From positions 1 to 64,000 of the forward strand of contig CAZBST010000006.1 in assembly GCA_964494805.1 (NCBI GenBank): a DNA stretch of 64,000 nt, read 5' to 3'. The stretch comes from CAIYOL01 sp964494805 (GTDB lineage Bacteria > Planctomycetota > Phycisphaerae > Sedimentisphaerales > Anaerobacaceae). Under the pieces are notes generated by a model, which saw only the letters and a list, made by a program, of their open reading frames with translations, searched no databases and was not told the origin of the DNA. Each line of letters opens with the position of its first letter. Position 1 is the first letter of the stretch. Positions 41,154 through 50,164 of the stretch are shown in pieces. A program made the translations under genes and the position numbers.

Positions 41154-42416
41154 ATGGCTATGACTATTACCGAAAAGATTTTGGCAAAAGCGGCTGGCAA
41201 GAAGAAAGTCTCGCCGGGCGAGCTTATAGATGCCAAGCTCGATATTGTTATGTGCGTTGATGTTACTACGCCGCCGGCTCTTACTATGTTGGCTGATAAG
41301 GGAATAGATAAAGTATTCGACCCGGAAAAGATTGTTGTAACGCCCGACCATTTTCAGCCGGCCAAAGATATTAAAAGCGCTGAACTGCATAAACGGCTCG
41401 ATGAGTGGGCAAGGCGCCACAACATAAAACATTACTACAAGCTCGGCAGAGCAGGTGTCTGCCATGCACTATTGCCGGAACAGGGACATATTCGGCCCGG
41501 AGAAGTTATAGTCGGGCCTGACTCGCACACGTGTACATACGGCGCCTTCGCTGCGTTCGGTACAGGTATCGGCTCGACGGACTTGGCTGCGGCGATTGCT
41601 ACAGGAAAACTCTGGTTCAAAGTGCCTGCATCAATAAAATTTGTGCTCAAAGGAACGCTATCCAAAGGCGTCTACAGCAAAGACGTAATAATCGCGGTAA
41701 TTACGCGAATCGGTGTCGACGGTGCGCTCTATAAGGCGATGGAGTTCACCGGCCCGGCACTGGCTGAGATGTCGATGGAGGCAAGAATGACCATAACGAA
41801 TATGGCCATCGAAGCCGGTGCAAAAAACGGAATTATCGGCTTTGACGAAACTACCAAAAAATATCTCGATGAGCATCTGAAAGAAAAAACCGATTATACC
41901 GTGTATGAATCTGACAAAGACGCTGAATATGCGAGCGTGGAGGAGTTCGACTGCTCGAAATTAGAGCCGATGGTTGCTTTACCGCACCTGCCGAGTAATG
42001 GTGTGCCTATCGGCAAATGCGCCGGCAAGGCGATGGACCAGGCGTATATCGGAAGCTGCACGAACGGCAGAATCGAAGACCTGCGAATAGCAGCGAAAAT
42101 ACTCAAAGGAAAACAGATTGCTATTCGCACAATTGTAGTTCCAGCTACGCCTACTATCTGGAAACAGGCAAAAGATGAAGGTCTGTTTGATATATTTTAT
42201 GATGCTGGCTGCGTAATCGCAGCCCCGACCTGCGGGGCGTGTCTTGGCGGCTTTATGGGCGTATTAGCCGAAGGTGAGAAGTGCGTCAGCACAACCAACC
42301 GTAACTTCGTCGGCAGAATGGGACATCCCAAGAGCGAAGTTTATTTAGCTTCGCCCGCCACCGCCGCCGCAAGTGCGGTCGAAGGAAAACTGGCTGACCC
42401 GAGAAAATATATGTGA
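41154..42416 (+). CDS. leuC: 3-isopropylmalate dehydratase, large subunit
   Basis: 420 residues, the shorter LeuC2/HacA type common in archaea and several bacterial phyla, not the roughly 465-residue E. coli type. Aconitase-family parts: GVCHALLPEQG, VGPDSHTCTYGAFAAFGTGI, IGSCTNGRIEDLRIAA and APTCGACLGGFMGVLAEGE, which supply the three [4Fe-4S] cysteines. It isomerises isopropylmalate with LeuD. It needs a cluster, which links it to the NifU/NifS system. The gap to leuA is 25 bases. Confidence 0.94.
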   Translation: MAMTITEKILAKAAGKKKVSPGELIDAKLDIVMCVDVTTPPALTMLADKGIDKVFDPEKIVVTPDHFQPAKDIKSAELHKRLDEWARRHNIKHYYKLGRAGVCHALLPEQGHIRPGEVIVGPDSHTCTYGAFAAFGTGIGSTDLAAAIATGKLWFKVPASIKFVLKGTLSKGVYSKDVIIAVITRIGVDGALYKAMEFTGPALAEMSMEARMTITNMAIEAGAKNGIIGFDETTKKYLDEHLKEKTDYTVYESDKDAEYASVEEFDCSKLEPMVALPHLPSNGVPIGKCAGKAMDQAYIGSCTNGRIEDLRIAAKILKGKQIAIRTIVVPATPTIWKQAKDEGLFDIFYDAGCVIAAPTCGACLGGFMGVLAEGEKCVSTTNRNFVGRMGHPKSEVYLASPATAAASAVEGKLADPRKYM

Positions 42417-42423
42417 GGAAACA

Positions 42424-42930
42424 ATGTCAAAAGCTTATGTTTACAAACGCGACCACATAAATACGGACGAAATTATTCCGGCAAGATATTTGAACACCGA
42501 CGATGGAGCCGAACTTGCGAAGCATTGTCTTGAGGATTTGGACGCCAGCTTTGTCAAAAAAGTTAAAAAAGGCGATATAATTGTTGCTGGCGAAGATTTC
42601 GGTTGCGGCTCAAGCAGAGAGCACGCCGTCTGGGCTATCCGCGCAGCAGGTGTGCAGACCGTAATTGCAAAATCCTTTGCCCGAATCTTCTATCGAAACG
42701 CCATCAATAACGGTTTCTATGTAATTGAATCGCAGGATGCACTTGATAAAATCAGCGATGGTGACGAATTGAAAATCGATTTCAAGATGGGCTTGATAAA
42801 AAATGGGACAGCCGGTATTGATATTAAGTTTAATCCGCTGCCGGACTTTGCGCTGGAAATTATCGAGGCCGGCGGCCTGTTAGATAAACTGGCCCAGAAA
42901 AACGATAAACATATTTGTGGGAGGTCATAA
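42424..42930 (+). CDS. leuD: 3-isopropylmalate dehydratase, small subunit
   Basis: 168 residues from the ATG at 42424 (GAGGAAAC site). The open frame starts earlier, inside leuC, but the family begins at MSKAYVYKRDHINTDEIIPA. The swivel-domain motif VAGEDFGCGSSREHAVWAI and AKSFARIFYRNAINNGF are typical. It pairs with LeuC. The C-terminus LPDFALEIIEAGGLLDKLAQ recurs as a remnant 340 bases downstream. Confidence 0.94.
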   Translation: MSKAYVYKRDHINTDEIIPARYLNTDDGAELAKHCLEDLDASFVKKVKKGDIIVAGEDFGCGSSREHAVWAIRAAGVQTVIAKSFARIFYRNAINNGFYVIESQDALDKISDGDELKIDFKMGLIKNGTAGIDIKFNPLPDFALEIIEAGGLLDKLAQKNDKHICGRS

Positions 42931-42933
42931 ACA

Positions 42934-43173
42934 ATGAGTCCAAAGCAAAATCTTGATGATATTACGCTTAATCAGCTCGAAGGCATTCAGAGAAGTATCA
43001 CTAACAGACTAAAATCCCTTCAAAAGAGAGTCCGCCAAAGTGACAAAGAGACTATCCTTGAGCTGATACACCTGACGCGAGAGAATTTATACAGAAAGGC
43101 CCAGATTCTCTGCGAAGAAAGGAATTTGTACAAAGAGAAATTCCATGCTATATGCAGGATTCTGGAAAAATAA
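42934..43173 (+). CDS. Small helical protein of unknown function
   Basis: 79 residues, starting 3 bases after the leuD stop with a GGGAGG site. It is highly charged and helical (QRSITNRLKSLQKRVRQSDK, LIHLTRENLYRKAQILCEER), probably coiled coil. No membrane segment or catalytic motif is seen. It has no known role in leucine synthesis. It lies between leuD and a leuD tail remnant and therefore may be part of an inserted or duplicated segment. Confidence 0.55.
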   Translation: MSPKQNLDDITLNQLEGIQRSITNRLKSLQKRVRQSDKETILELIHLTRENLYRKAQILCEERNLYKEKFHAICRILEK

Positions 43174-43183
43174 GACACTATGC

Positions 43184-43267
43184 AATGTTCTACCGCTGCC
43201 TGACTTTGCACTCGAAATAATCAACGCCAGCGGACTACTGAAACATATAAAGAAAATAAAAAGTTAA
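43184..43267 (+). pseudogene. Remnant of a second leuD 3' end
   Basis: Translation from 43190 gives LPLPDFALEIINASGLLKHI and then KKIKS and a stop. The functional leuD ends NPLPDFALEIIEAGGLLDKL plus a short tail. The DNA also matches closely (CCGCTGCCTGACTTTGCACT against CCGCTGCCGGACTTTGCGCT at 42835). No start or upstream domain is present, so this is a tail fragment left by duplication or gene replacement. Confidence 0.75.
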
Positions 43268-43286
43268 AAGTAAAAAGGCAAAAGTA

Positions 43287-43661
43287 ATGTCAGACACGAG
43301 AAAAAGGGCATTAGCATATATTCGAAAAACAGTTGGAGATGTTCCAGTAAAGTTTGTTTCGGCTTCCAAGCTCTTTAAGTCGGAAGAATCCTATACCAAG
43401 AAAGAGGCTTGGTGGTTTGATTTGCCTATCAATAAAATCGAGTCAAACGTGGACAATGATTACTATCTGGCGTGCGAATCTGGAAAAGATAACTTCGTTG
43501 TATTGAAGGTATCCAACAGGTTCTTATTGGATAACCGAGACAGATTTGATACCAAGTCAAATGATATGATACGACTGCACTTGGCAGCATATCCTGAGAA
43601 TTGGCTGGTTGACGAACGAGTCAAAAATGGTGTGGATTTTTCACAGTTCAAAATTAAGTGA
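43287..43661 (+). CDS. Hypothetical protein in the leu operon
   Basis: 124 residues, soluble, mixed alpha/beta (ALAYIRKTVGDVPVKFVSA, EAWWFDLPINKIES, DNFVVLKVSNRFLLDNRDRF, HLAAYPENWLVDERV). I do not recognise a family. The ATG is 20 bases after the leuD remnant with an AAAAGGCAAAAG site. Its 3' end adjoins a dispersed palindromic repeat (43665-43686). Remnant, unknown frame and repeat together suggest an inserted block between leuD and leuB. Confidence 0.55.
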   Translation: MSDTRKRALAYIRKTVGDVPVKFVSASKLFKSEESYTKKEAWWFDLPINKIESNVDNDYYLACESGKDNFVVLKVSNRFLLDNRDRFDTKSNDMIRLHLAAYPENWLVDERVKNGVDFSQFKIK

Positions 43662-43664
43662 TGG

Positions 43665-43686
43665 ATCCCCGCTTTCGCGGGAATGA
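43665..43686. repeat. Dispersed palindromic repeat, half copy
   Basis: ATCCCCGCTTTCGCGGGAAT followed by GACAAT, the same repeat type as at 20837-20902. It lies 24 bases before leuB. Confidence 0.75.
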
Positions 43687-43709
43687 CAATAATACTAAGG
43701 AGATGAAAC

Positions 43710-44798
43710 GTGGCAAAGAGTTACAAGATCGCGGTGATGCCCGGCGACGGGACCGGGCCGGAAGTAACCGCCGAAGCGGTGAAGGTATTAAAAGCCGCTG
43801 CCGACAAATTCAATTTCAAAGTCGGTTTAACCGAATTCGATTTCGGCGGCGAAAGATATAAAAGGACGGGCGAAACCCTGCCTGATAGCGCTGTTGAGGA
43901 ATTTCGTAAATTCGATGCGATTTTGTTAGGTGCTATAGGTCATCCGGATGTTGCGCCAGGAATTCTCGAAAAGGGTATCCTGCTCAAAGCCCGTTTTGAG
44001 CTTGACCAATACATCAACCTGCGTCCTGTTAAGCTTTATCCGGGTGTTGAGACGCCGTTAAAAGACAAAGGCCCCGATGACGTAAACTTCGTCGTCGTCC
44101 GCGAAAATACCGGCGATATGTACACCGGCACAGGCGGCTTTACAATGAAGGGAACGCCGCAGGAGGTGGCGGTGCAGTCAGCGGTCTACAGCCGTTTTCA
44201 GGTTGACCGCTGCTTAAAATACGCATTCGAATACGCCCGCAAGTACGGCAAAAAAGCAACCGGCAGGGGCGAAAACAATACCCTCGCTCTCTGTGGAAAG
44301 ACAAACGTCTTAACGTATATCTACGACCTGTGGGAGCGGGCCTTTCACGAAATGGGTCAGAAAGAATATCCGGATATTAAAAGAGAATATTACCACGTTG
44401 ACGCCACCTGTATGTGGATGGTCAAAAACCCTGAATGGTTCGACGTCATCGTAACCGGCAATATGTTCGGCGACATTATCACCGACCTCGGTGCAATAGT
44501 GCAGGGTGGTATGGGCGTTGCTGCAGGCGGCAATCTCAACCCCGAAGGCGTCAGTATGTTCGAGCCAATCGGCGGCAGCGCTCCAAAATATACCGGCAAA
44601 GGCATCATTAACCCATTGGCTGCTATTTGCGCAGGACAAATGATGCTCGCCGTCCTCGGCGAAGAAAAAGCAGCAGAGACGATAGAAAAAGCTGTGATGT
44701 TCACAACCGCCAACAAGATAAAAAGTCTTCAGGCGGGGAAAATGGGTTACTCAACCAGTGAAGTCGGGGACCTTGTAGCAGAAAAAGTGGCTGAATAG
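43710..44798 (+). CDS. leuB: 3-isopropylmalate dehydrogenase
   Basis: 362 residues from a GTG with a AAGGAGATG site. It belongs to the isocitrate/isopropylmalate dehydrogenase family: MPGDGTGPEVTAEAVKVL, YINLRPVKLYPGVETPL, VVVRENTGDMYTG, HVDATCMWMVKNPEWFDVIV with the catalytic Asp, TGNMFGDIITDLGA and FEPIGGSAPKYTGKGIINP. It oxidises and decarboxylates isopropylmalate using NAD. Relatives include tartrate dehydrogenases, but the position with leuACD supports LeuB. Confidence 0.9.
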   Translation: MAKSYKIAVMPGDGTGPEVTAEAVKVLKAAADKFNFKVGLTEFDFGGERYKRTGETLPDSAVEEFRKFDAILLGAIGHPDVAPGILEKGILLKARFELDQYINLRPVKLYPGVETPLKDKGPDDVNFVVVRENTGDMYTGTGGFTMKGTPQEVAVQSAVYSRFQVDRCLKYAFEYARKYGKKATGRGENNTLALCGKTNVLTYIYDLWERAFHEMGQKEYPDIKREYYHVDATCMWMVKNPEWFDVIVTGNMFGDIITDLGAIVQGGMGVAAGGNLNPEGVSMFEPIGGSAPKYTGKGIINPLAAICAGQMMLAVLGEEKAAETIEKAVMFTTANKIKSLQAGKMGYSTSEVGDLVAEKVAE

Positions 44799-44802
44799 AA
44801 AA

Positions 44803-45786
44803 ATGCCTGCTAATTTGACACCGGAATATTTTAAGGCGGAGCGATGGTATCGTGAAGCCACGACCAACGAGGAGAAAATCCTCGCCATCGAGCGTATGCT
44901 GGCTGTGATGCCCAAGCACAAAGGCACCGACCACCTGAAGGCAGACCTGCGCAGAAAGCTCAGCAAGCTAAAAGAGTTGCCCACAGGCAAGGGAAAAAGC
45001 AAACAAGTTGATATATTCCATATCCAGCGAACTGGTGTAGGACAAATAGTTCTCCTGGGGACGCCGAACTGCGGCAAAAGCTCTATAGTCAGCGTACTGA
45101 CCAACGCAAAAGTTAACGCTGCTGATTTTCCATTTGCAACCGCCGCACCGGTGCCTGGAATGGTGAGGTTCGAGGATGTCCAAATTCAGCTTGTTGATAT
45201 GCCGCCTATCACCGCCGACTACATCGCCCCAGGCCAGGTGGGGACATATCGCAACTGTGATTTGATTGCTGTCTGTATAGACCTTGCCGCCGACGTGACC
45301 GAACAAATGCGAATCTGCATGGATTTCCTCGAATCAAAAAACCTGCTTATCGATGAGCAGACGCCCGCCACGGATGGCCTCGGCAACGTCCTCGGCAAAA
45401 AGACCTTTTGTATCTGCACAAAGTGTGATATCGCAAAATCTGGCGCACTTGAGACCCTCAGGCGGTTTTCCAAACGCCCTTTTGAATTTGTCGAAGTCTC
45501 TGTCAAAACCGGTGAAGGCCTCGACAAGCTTCCTGCCTTATTTTTCAGCTTATTAGGTATCATTCGCATTTATGCCAAACCGCCGGGCAAAAAACCAGAT
45601 ATGGATGAGCCGTTCACGCTGTCGGCAGGTTCTACTGTTATGGACCTGGCTACCGCCATTCACAGAGAATTGGCGGACAAACTGAAATCCGCAAGAATCT
45701 GGGGCGCTGGTGTCTATGACGGCCAGAACGTCCAGAAAAACCACATCCTCAATGACAAGGACATTATCGAATTGCATTTTGCCTGA
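44803..45786 (+). CDS. DRG/Obg-like GTPase with TGS domain
   Basis: 327 residues. An N-terminal helical region (about 1-60) precedes the G domain: LGTPNCGKSSIVSVL (G1), VDMPPI in place of the usual DxPG (G3) and CTKCDIA (G4). A C-terminal TGS domain follows (about 260-327, PFTLSAGSTVMDLATAIHRE, HILNDKDIIELHFA). DRG proteins bind ribosomes or RNA and act in translation control. It starts 4 bases after leuB, so it is probably co-transcribed with the leu operon. Confidence 0.85.
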   Translation: MPANLTPEYFKAERWYREATTNEEKILAIERMLAVMPKHKGTDHLKADLRRKLSKLKELPTGKGKSKQVDIFHIQRTGVGQIVLLGTPNCGKSSIVSVLTNAKVNAADFPFATAAPVPGMVRFEDVQIQLVDMPPITADYIAPGQVGTYRNCDLIAVCIDLAADVTEQMRICMDFLESKNLLIDEQTPATDGLGNVLGKKTFCICTKCDIAKSGALETLRRFSKRPFEFVEVSVKTGEGLDKLPALFFSLLGIIRIYAKPPGKKPDMDEPFTLSAGSTVMDLATAIHRELADKLKSARIWGAGVYDGQNVQKNHILNDKDIIELHFA

Positions 45787-45844
45787 TTTTTGTTAGAATT
45801 TTATACTCTCATAGGACAATTCGAAAGTAGAAAGGAAACTTAAG

Positions 45845-47821
45845 ATGATAAGAGCCCACTTTGTTTGCATTGGTTTTTTGATGACCGTGATGTTGACCGG
45901 CTGTCAGCAGCAGACACAGCAGGTCAATCAAGCCACAACCTCGCAAAAAATAGCCGTGACGATTGATACCGGCAAAACAGGCGAGCCGATTTCCAAATAC
46001 ATCTATGGTCAGTTCATCGAGCACCTTGGCAGATGTATTTACGGCGGCATCTGGGCAGAGATGCTGGAAGACCGCAAGTTCTACTATCCGATAACCGATG
46101 ACTTTAATCCATGGAGTACGGCTACAGCTCCATATTGGGGGGCCGGGCCTTATCAATATCTCAACGCTTCTCCCTGGGAGGTAATAGGGCCGGCAGGTAC
46201 TGTTACTATGGATTCCAACAATCCCTATGTCGGTGAACACTCGCCTGTTGTTCATTTGCCGGGTGACGGAAATGCCGCTGGAATTCGCCAATACGGACTT
46301 GCTGTAACAGAGGGTAAAAATTATATAGGCAGGATAATCCTTGCCGGTGACAGCGAGGCACTGCCAATATCGGTTCGGCTTGTTCTGAACAATTGTCAGA
46401 TTCTAAGTCAGCAAATCAACAAGATAAGTCCCGAATTCCGGATATACCCTTTAGCGTTTACGGCTCCTTCATCAAGCGACAACGCAAAAATTGAAATTAT
46501 CAGCAAAGGAAAAGGGAAATTCACAATTGGAACGCTTTCATTAATGCCGGCGGATAATATCAAAGGCTGGCGCAAAGATGTCGTTGCATTGTTAAAAGAG
46601 CTTAATTCTCCGGTATATCGCTGGCCGGGTGGTAATTTTGTGAGCGGCTACAACTGGCGCGATGGAATCGGCCCGCGAGACAAAAGACCTCCACGGAAAA
46701 ATCCCGCCTGGAAAGGTATCGAACACAACGACGTCGGCATCCATGAGTATATGGAGTTGATGGAACTGATAAATGCAGAACCTTTTGTTTCTGTTAATAC
46801 CGGCCTTGGCACCGTTGAAGAGGTCGCCGAAGAGGTTCAATATTGTAACGGTTCGACCAACACCCCCATGGGGAAATTACGCGAACAAAACGGTCATTCG
46901 GAGCCGTTCAACGTCAAATGGTGGGCTGTGGGCAACGAAATGTATGGCTCGTGGCAGTTAGGACATATGCCGCTGGAAGAATATGTAAAAAAGCATAACC
47001 GCGTCGCTGAGGTGATGTGGAATGTTGATAAGAGTATAAAACTCATAGGGGTCGGCGAGGTCGGCGAATGGAGTGAAACGATGCTCAAAGTTTGCTCGGA
47101 ATATATGAACCTCATAAGTGAGCACATATACTGCAAAGAAAAATGCGACGTCGTCGAGCATTCAGAACAGTTGGCTCAGGAGATTAGACGCAAAGCAGAT
47201 GCACATAGAAAATACCGACGAGAAATCGAGCAATTACACGGAAAAGATATTCGAATCGCTATGGATGAATGGAATTACTGGTATGGCGACTATATATATG
47301 GCGAATTAGGAGTTCGATATCATCTCAAGGACGCCCTTGGTGTTGCTGCTGGCCTGCACGAATATTTCAGAAACAGTGATCTGTATTTTATGGCTAATTA
47401 TGCCCAGACAGTCAACGTCATCGGCTGCATCAAAACCACCAAAACCACTGCTGCATTTGAGACTACAGGCTTGGTCCTGAAACTTTACCGAAACAATTTT
47501 GGAACTTTGCCGGTCGCAGTTACTAATAATGCTGAGCCGCTCGACATAGCTGCCGCCTGGACGGAAGACCACAAAGCCCTAACGATTGCTATTGTCAATC
47601 CCACAGAGCAAGAACACCAGCTTGTGACAGACCTAAAAGGCGCGAGACTGACCGGCACAGGCAAACTCTGGCTGATTGCTAATTCGAATCCTATGGCATA
47701 CAACGAACCCGGCAAGAAACCGAAGGTGATGATTGTAGAAAAGCCGGTTACGAACGTCTCGAACAAGCTGAGCGTCCCGCCGTTAAGCATCAGCCTTTAC
47801 AAATTTACAACTATGAAATAG
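45845..47821 (+). CDS. Alpha-L-arabinofuranosidase, GH51, lipoprotein
   Basis: 658 residues. It begins with a lipoprotein signal ending in MLTGC at about residues 16-20, so it acts outside the cytoplasm, whereas many GH51 enzymes are intracellular. The GH51 barrel follows: YGQFIEHLGRCIYGGIWAEM, YRWPGGNFVSGYNWRDGIGP, WWAVGNEMYGSW with the acid/base Glu, and IAMDEWNYWYGD with the nucleophile Glu. A carbohydrate-binding-like insert lies at about 110-240, and a C-terminal beta domain follows. It removes arabinose side chains from plant polymers. Confidence 0.92.
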   Translation: MIRAHFVCIGFLMTVMLTGCQQQTQQVNQATTSQKIAVTIDTGKTGEPISKYIYGQFIEHLGRCIYGGIWAEMLEDRKFYYPITDDFNPWSTATAPYWGAGPYQYLNASPWEVIGPAGTVTMDSNNPYVGEHSPVVHLPGDGNAAGIRQYGLAVTEGKNYIGRIILAGDSEALPISVRLVLNNCQILSQQINKISPEFRIYPLAFTAPSSSDNAKIEIISKGKGKFTIGTLSLMPADNIKGWRKDVVALLKELNSPVYRWPGGNFVSGYNWRDGIGPRDKRPPRKNPAWKGIEHNDVGIHEYMELMELINAEPFVSVNTGLGTVEEVAEEVQYCNGSTNTPMGKLREQNGHSEPFNVKWWAVGNEMYGSWQLGHMPLEEYVKKHNRVAEVMWNVDKSIKLIGVGEVGEWSETMLKVCSEYMNLISEHIYCKEKCDVVEHSEQLAQEIRRKADAHRKYRREIEQLHGKDIRIAMDEWNYWYGDYIYGELGVRYHLKDALGVAAGLHEYFRNSDLYFMANYAQTVNVIGCIKTTKTTAAFETTGLVLKLYRNNFGTLPVAVTNNAEPLDIAAAWTEDHKALTIAIVNPTEQEHQLVTDLKGARLTGTGKLWLIANSNPMAYNEPGKKPKVMIVEKPVTNVSNKLSVPPLSISLYKFTTMK

Positions 47822-47867
47822 AATCTGTGTAATTTGTAGTCTATGCTTTATAAGGAAACTTGCAAAT

Positions 47868-48062
47868 ATGGAATGCAAAAAAGAAAAGAATCTCAAAAAC
47901 TGTAACTGTTCGTATCCGGGCTGCAGTAAAAAAGGTATGTGCTGCGAATGTATAAGCTACCACCTCTCAAGTAAACAGCTTCCCGGCTGCTGCTTCCCCG
48001 ACGATGTCGAAAAAACCTACGACCGCAGCTTCCAGGCCTTCGCAAAGGCCTGGGGTTTGTAA
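47868..48062 (+). CDS. Cysteine-rich small protein (DUF6485-like)
   Basis: 64 residues with nine cysteines: C3, C12, C14, C19, C25, C26, C28, C41 and C42. The pattern NCNCSYPGCSKKGMCCECI and LPGCCFPDDVEKTYDR matches the DUF6485 family, a probable metal-binding protein of unknown role common in anaerobes. A AAGGAAAC site lies before the ATG. No operon partner is obvious. Confidence 0.75.
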   Translation: MECKKEKNLKNCNCSYPGCSKKGMCCECISYHLSSKQLPGCCFPDDVEKTYDRSFQAFAKAWGL

Positions 48063-48164
48063 GTCAATCTCTGTTAATAATTCTTAATTGTCGAACTTCA
48101 AATTTCTTGCCGGTCGGTTTCCAAAGGGTGGTAAGATAGCCGGCATTCGATTCGCCACCTCGGG

Positions 48165-50144
48165 TTAGGGTTGTTTTCTTTGCTTCTGTAAAGCACTTTC
48201 AAGTAGTTGCTGCACGTTTGTTGCATTGGGGTCGATTTGCAGAGCTGCACGATATGATTTTATTGCTTCGGCAGTTTTACCTTCTCTTTCGAGCAGGATT
48301 CCTAAATTGCGGTGCATCTCAGCGTCATCCGGCCGAGCACTTAGCACAATCCGAAACTCTCTTATCGCTTCATCGGTTTTGCCTTCGCCGGCCAGCGCCA
48401 AGCCCAATCGGCCGTGGGTGATTATGTTGTCAGGTTCAAGCTCAAGTGCTTTTTTATAACACTCAATAGCCTCTCCAAAATTACCCTGCCCGGCCAGCGC
48501 AAACCCGAGATTGCTCAGCGCATCGCTATCTTTCGGCTCGAGTCGCAACGACTGGCGATACTCGGCGATAGCCTCATCGGCCTTTCCTTGGCCGGCCAGC
48601 GCCGTTGCCAAATTATAATGGGCTGCCGCTAAATTTGGATTCAGCTCCAAGGCTTTTTTATAATACTGAATCGACTCCTCTATCCTGCCAAGCTTATTAT
48701 AGGCAGTGCCTAAGTTGTTGTATATCTCCGATGGTTCGCTTTTCAATTCCAGCGCCTTATTAAAGCACTCTATGGCTTCAGTTATTTTGCCTGCATCCTT
48801 AAGAGCGGTTCCAAGATTAGCGCGTGGACGATATTTTTGCGGCGATTTATTTACACAGTCCTGCCACAGGGTAACGGCATCGGCGTAAATGTTGTTTCTC
48901 TGATATGTCCATACGCTAAAGAGCACAGCCACAATGCAGAATGTCGTTATCTTGACCCAGGCGGGTTTTATAAATCGATAAGCCAGTACAACCACAGCCA
49001 CAGATGCAAATATGGATGGAAGATAAAGCCGATGCTCGAACACAAGTTCAAGACCGAGTATCGATGACTCCATCACCAGATTGCCGAAAAACCAAAGGAT
49101 GCAAAATGATAGAAGGCGCTGTCCCTTCGCCAGATAAACAGCCAGTCCGGCAAATCCAACTATGACTGCCAGGGACAACAATGTCGTCACAGGGTCAATC
49201 AAAGAATGCGAAACAGCAAAGTAATGGTCAAGATTGAGTCGGCTGGGATGTGGAAAAATCAAAAGGCTGATATAATAAATCACCACTCGAAACTGCGTTA
49301 GAAGCCGCTCGGTAATCGTAAAGTCGCGAGTGGCATACTCCCTGAATATCTTTTCCAGTGGATTTTTGCCTAAATACACTAAGCCAAGAAGGCAGAAGAT
49401 AACAGATATTCCTGCAATATACCGCACATTCCTTTTCAGCCAGCCGATACTTAAGTCTTGGAAAAAGTACCATTCATACAAAAGTATGAAAACCGGCAGC
49501 GTAGCCGCTATCTCTTTGCTGCCAAGAGCCATTATCCAGGCCAGAATACAACCGGCAAACCACGCCCAGCTTCTTTTCCCTGCAAAGACGGCAAACCGGC
49601 CCTTAACATAAAGTAAAAACGACAGCATATAGAACATCACTGCCATACCGGTCATTCTCTGGACAATGTAAGTTACCGTCTGTGCCTGAACGGGGTGAAC
49701 AAGCCATAGCAAAGCCGCAAAAAATGCGATTAGATTTGTGTCCTTGTATTTATCTTTCAATACAGGGCTTCGTAGGGTCCCCTTGACGAAAAGATATATA
49801 AATATCGCCGTCAGAATGTGAATGGCTATGTTGACAAGGTGGTATCCCTCGACTTCGTACTTGTGGAAATAATAATTCAGAGCAAAGCTGATATTGGCCA
49901 CCGGCCGAGATGATGTATGACTGCTGAAACCTGCTGTAACAATATTCTTTAGATTCAGTTCCTTAATCCGGATATGAGGATTTTTAGATATATTCAAAAG
50001 GTCATCTAATAAAAAAGGGCACTGCAGAGTGTTCGAGTAAATTAAAACACCCCCCAAAATAAGCAAAAGCAAAAAAACAACAATGCCGCAAACCTCTCTT
50101 CCGCCCCTTTTACTGTCGGTCTTACAACTAACCTTTTCTCCCAA
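48165..50144 (-). CDS. TMTC-like membrane protein with TPR repeats
   Basis: 659 residues. The first about 400 residues hold ten or more TM helices of a GT-C type (DDLLNISKNPHIR early, HLVNIAIHILTAIFIYLFVK, LIAFFAALLWLVHPVQAQTV). The C-terminal 230 residues form about six TPRs (PRANLGTALKDAGKITEAIE, EIYNNLGTAYNKLGRIEESI and so on). This arrangement matches bacterial relatives of TMTC O-mannosyltransferases, so it may glycosylate envelope proteins from a lipid-linked donor. This is inferred from fold only. Confidence 0.75.
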   Translation of the reverse strand: MGEKVSCKTDSKRGGREVCGIVVFLLLLILGGVLIYSNTLQCPFLLDDLLNISKNPHIRIKELNLKNIVTAGFSSHTSSRPVANISFALNYYFHKYEVEGYHLVNIAIHILTAIFIYLFVKGTLRSPVLKDKYKDTNLIAFFAALLWLVHPVQAQTVTYIVQRMTGMAVMFYMLSFLLYVKGRFAVFAGKRSWAWFAGCILAWIMALGSKEIAATLPVFILLYEWYFFQDLSIGWLKRNVRYIAGISVIFCLLGLVYLGKNPLEKIFREYATRDFTITERLLTQFRVVIYYISLLIFPHPSRLNLDHYFAVSHSLIDPVTTLLSLAVIVGFAGLAVYLAKGQRLLSFCILWFFGNLVMESSILGLELVFEHRLYLPSIFASVAVVVLAYRFIKPAWVKITTFCIVAVLFSVWTYQRNNIYADAVTLWQDCVNKSPQKYRPRANLGTALKDAGKITEAIECFNKALELKSEPSEIYNNLGTAYNKLGRIEESIQYYKKALELNPNLAAAHYNLATALAGQGKADEAIAEYRQSLRLEPKDSDALSNLGFALAGQGNFGEAIECYKKALELEPDNIITHGRLGLALAGEGKTDEAIREFRIVLSARPDDAEMHRNLGILLEREGKTAEAIKSYRAALQIDPNATNVQQLLESALQKQRKQP

Positions 50145-50164
50145 GACCTATTCCTCACACAGGT

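Noticed and set aside
48218..49611. Many plus-strand frames opposite the TMTC-like gene
   Set aside because: They are antisense shadows of a well-supported gene, with no start sites or motifs.
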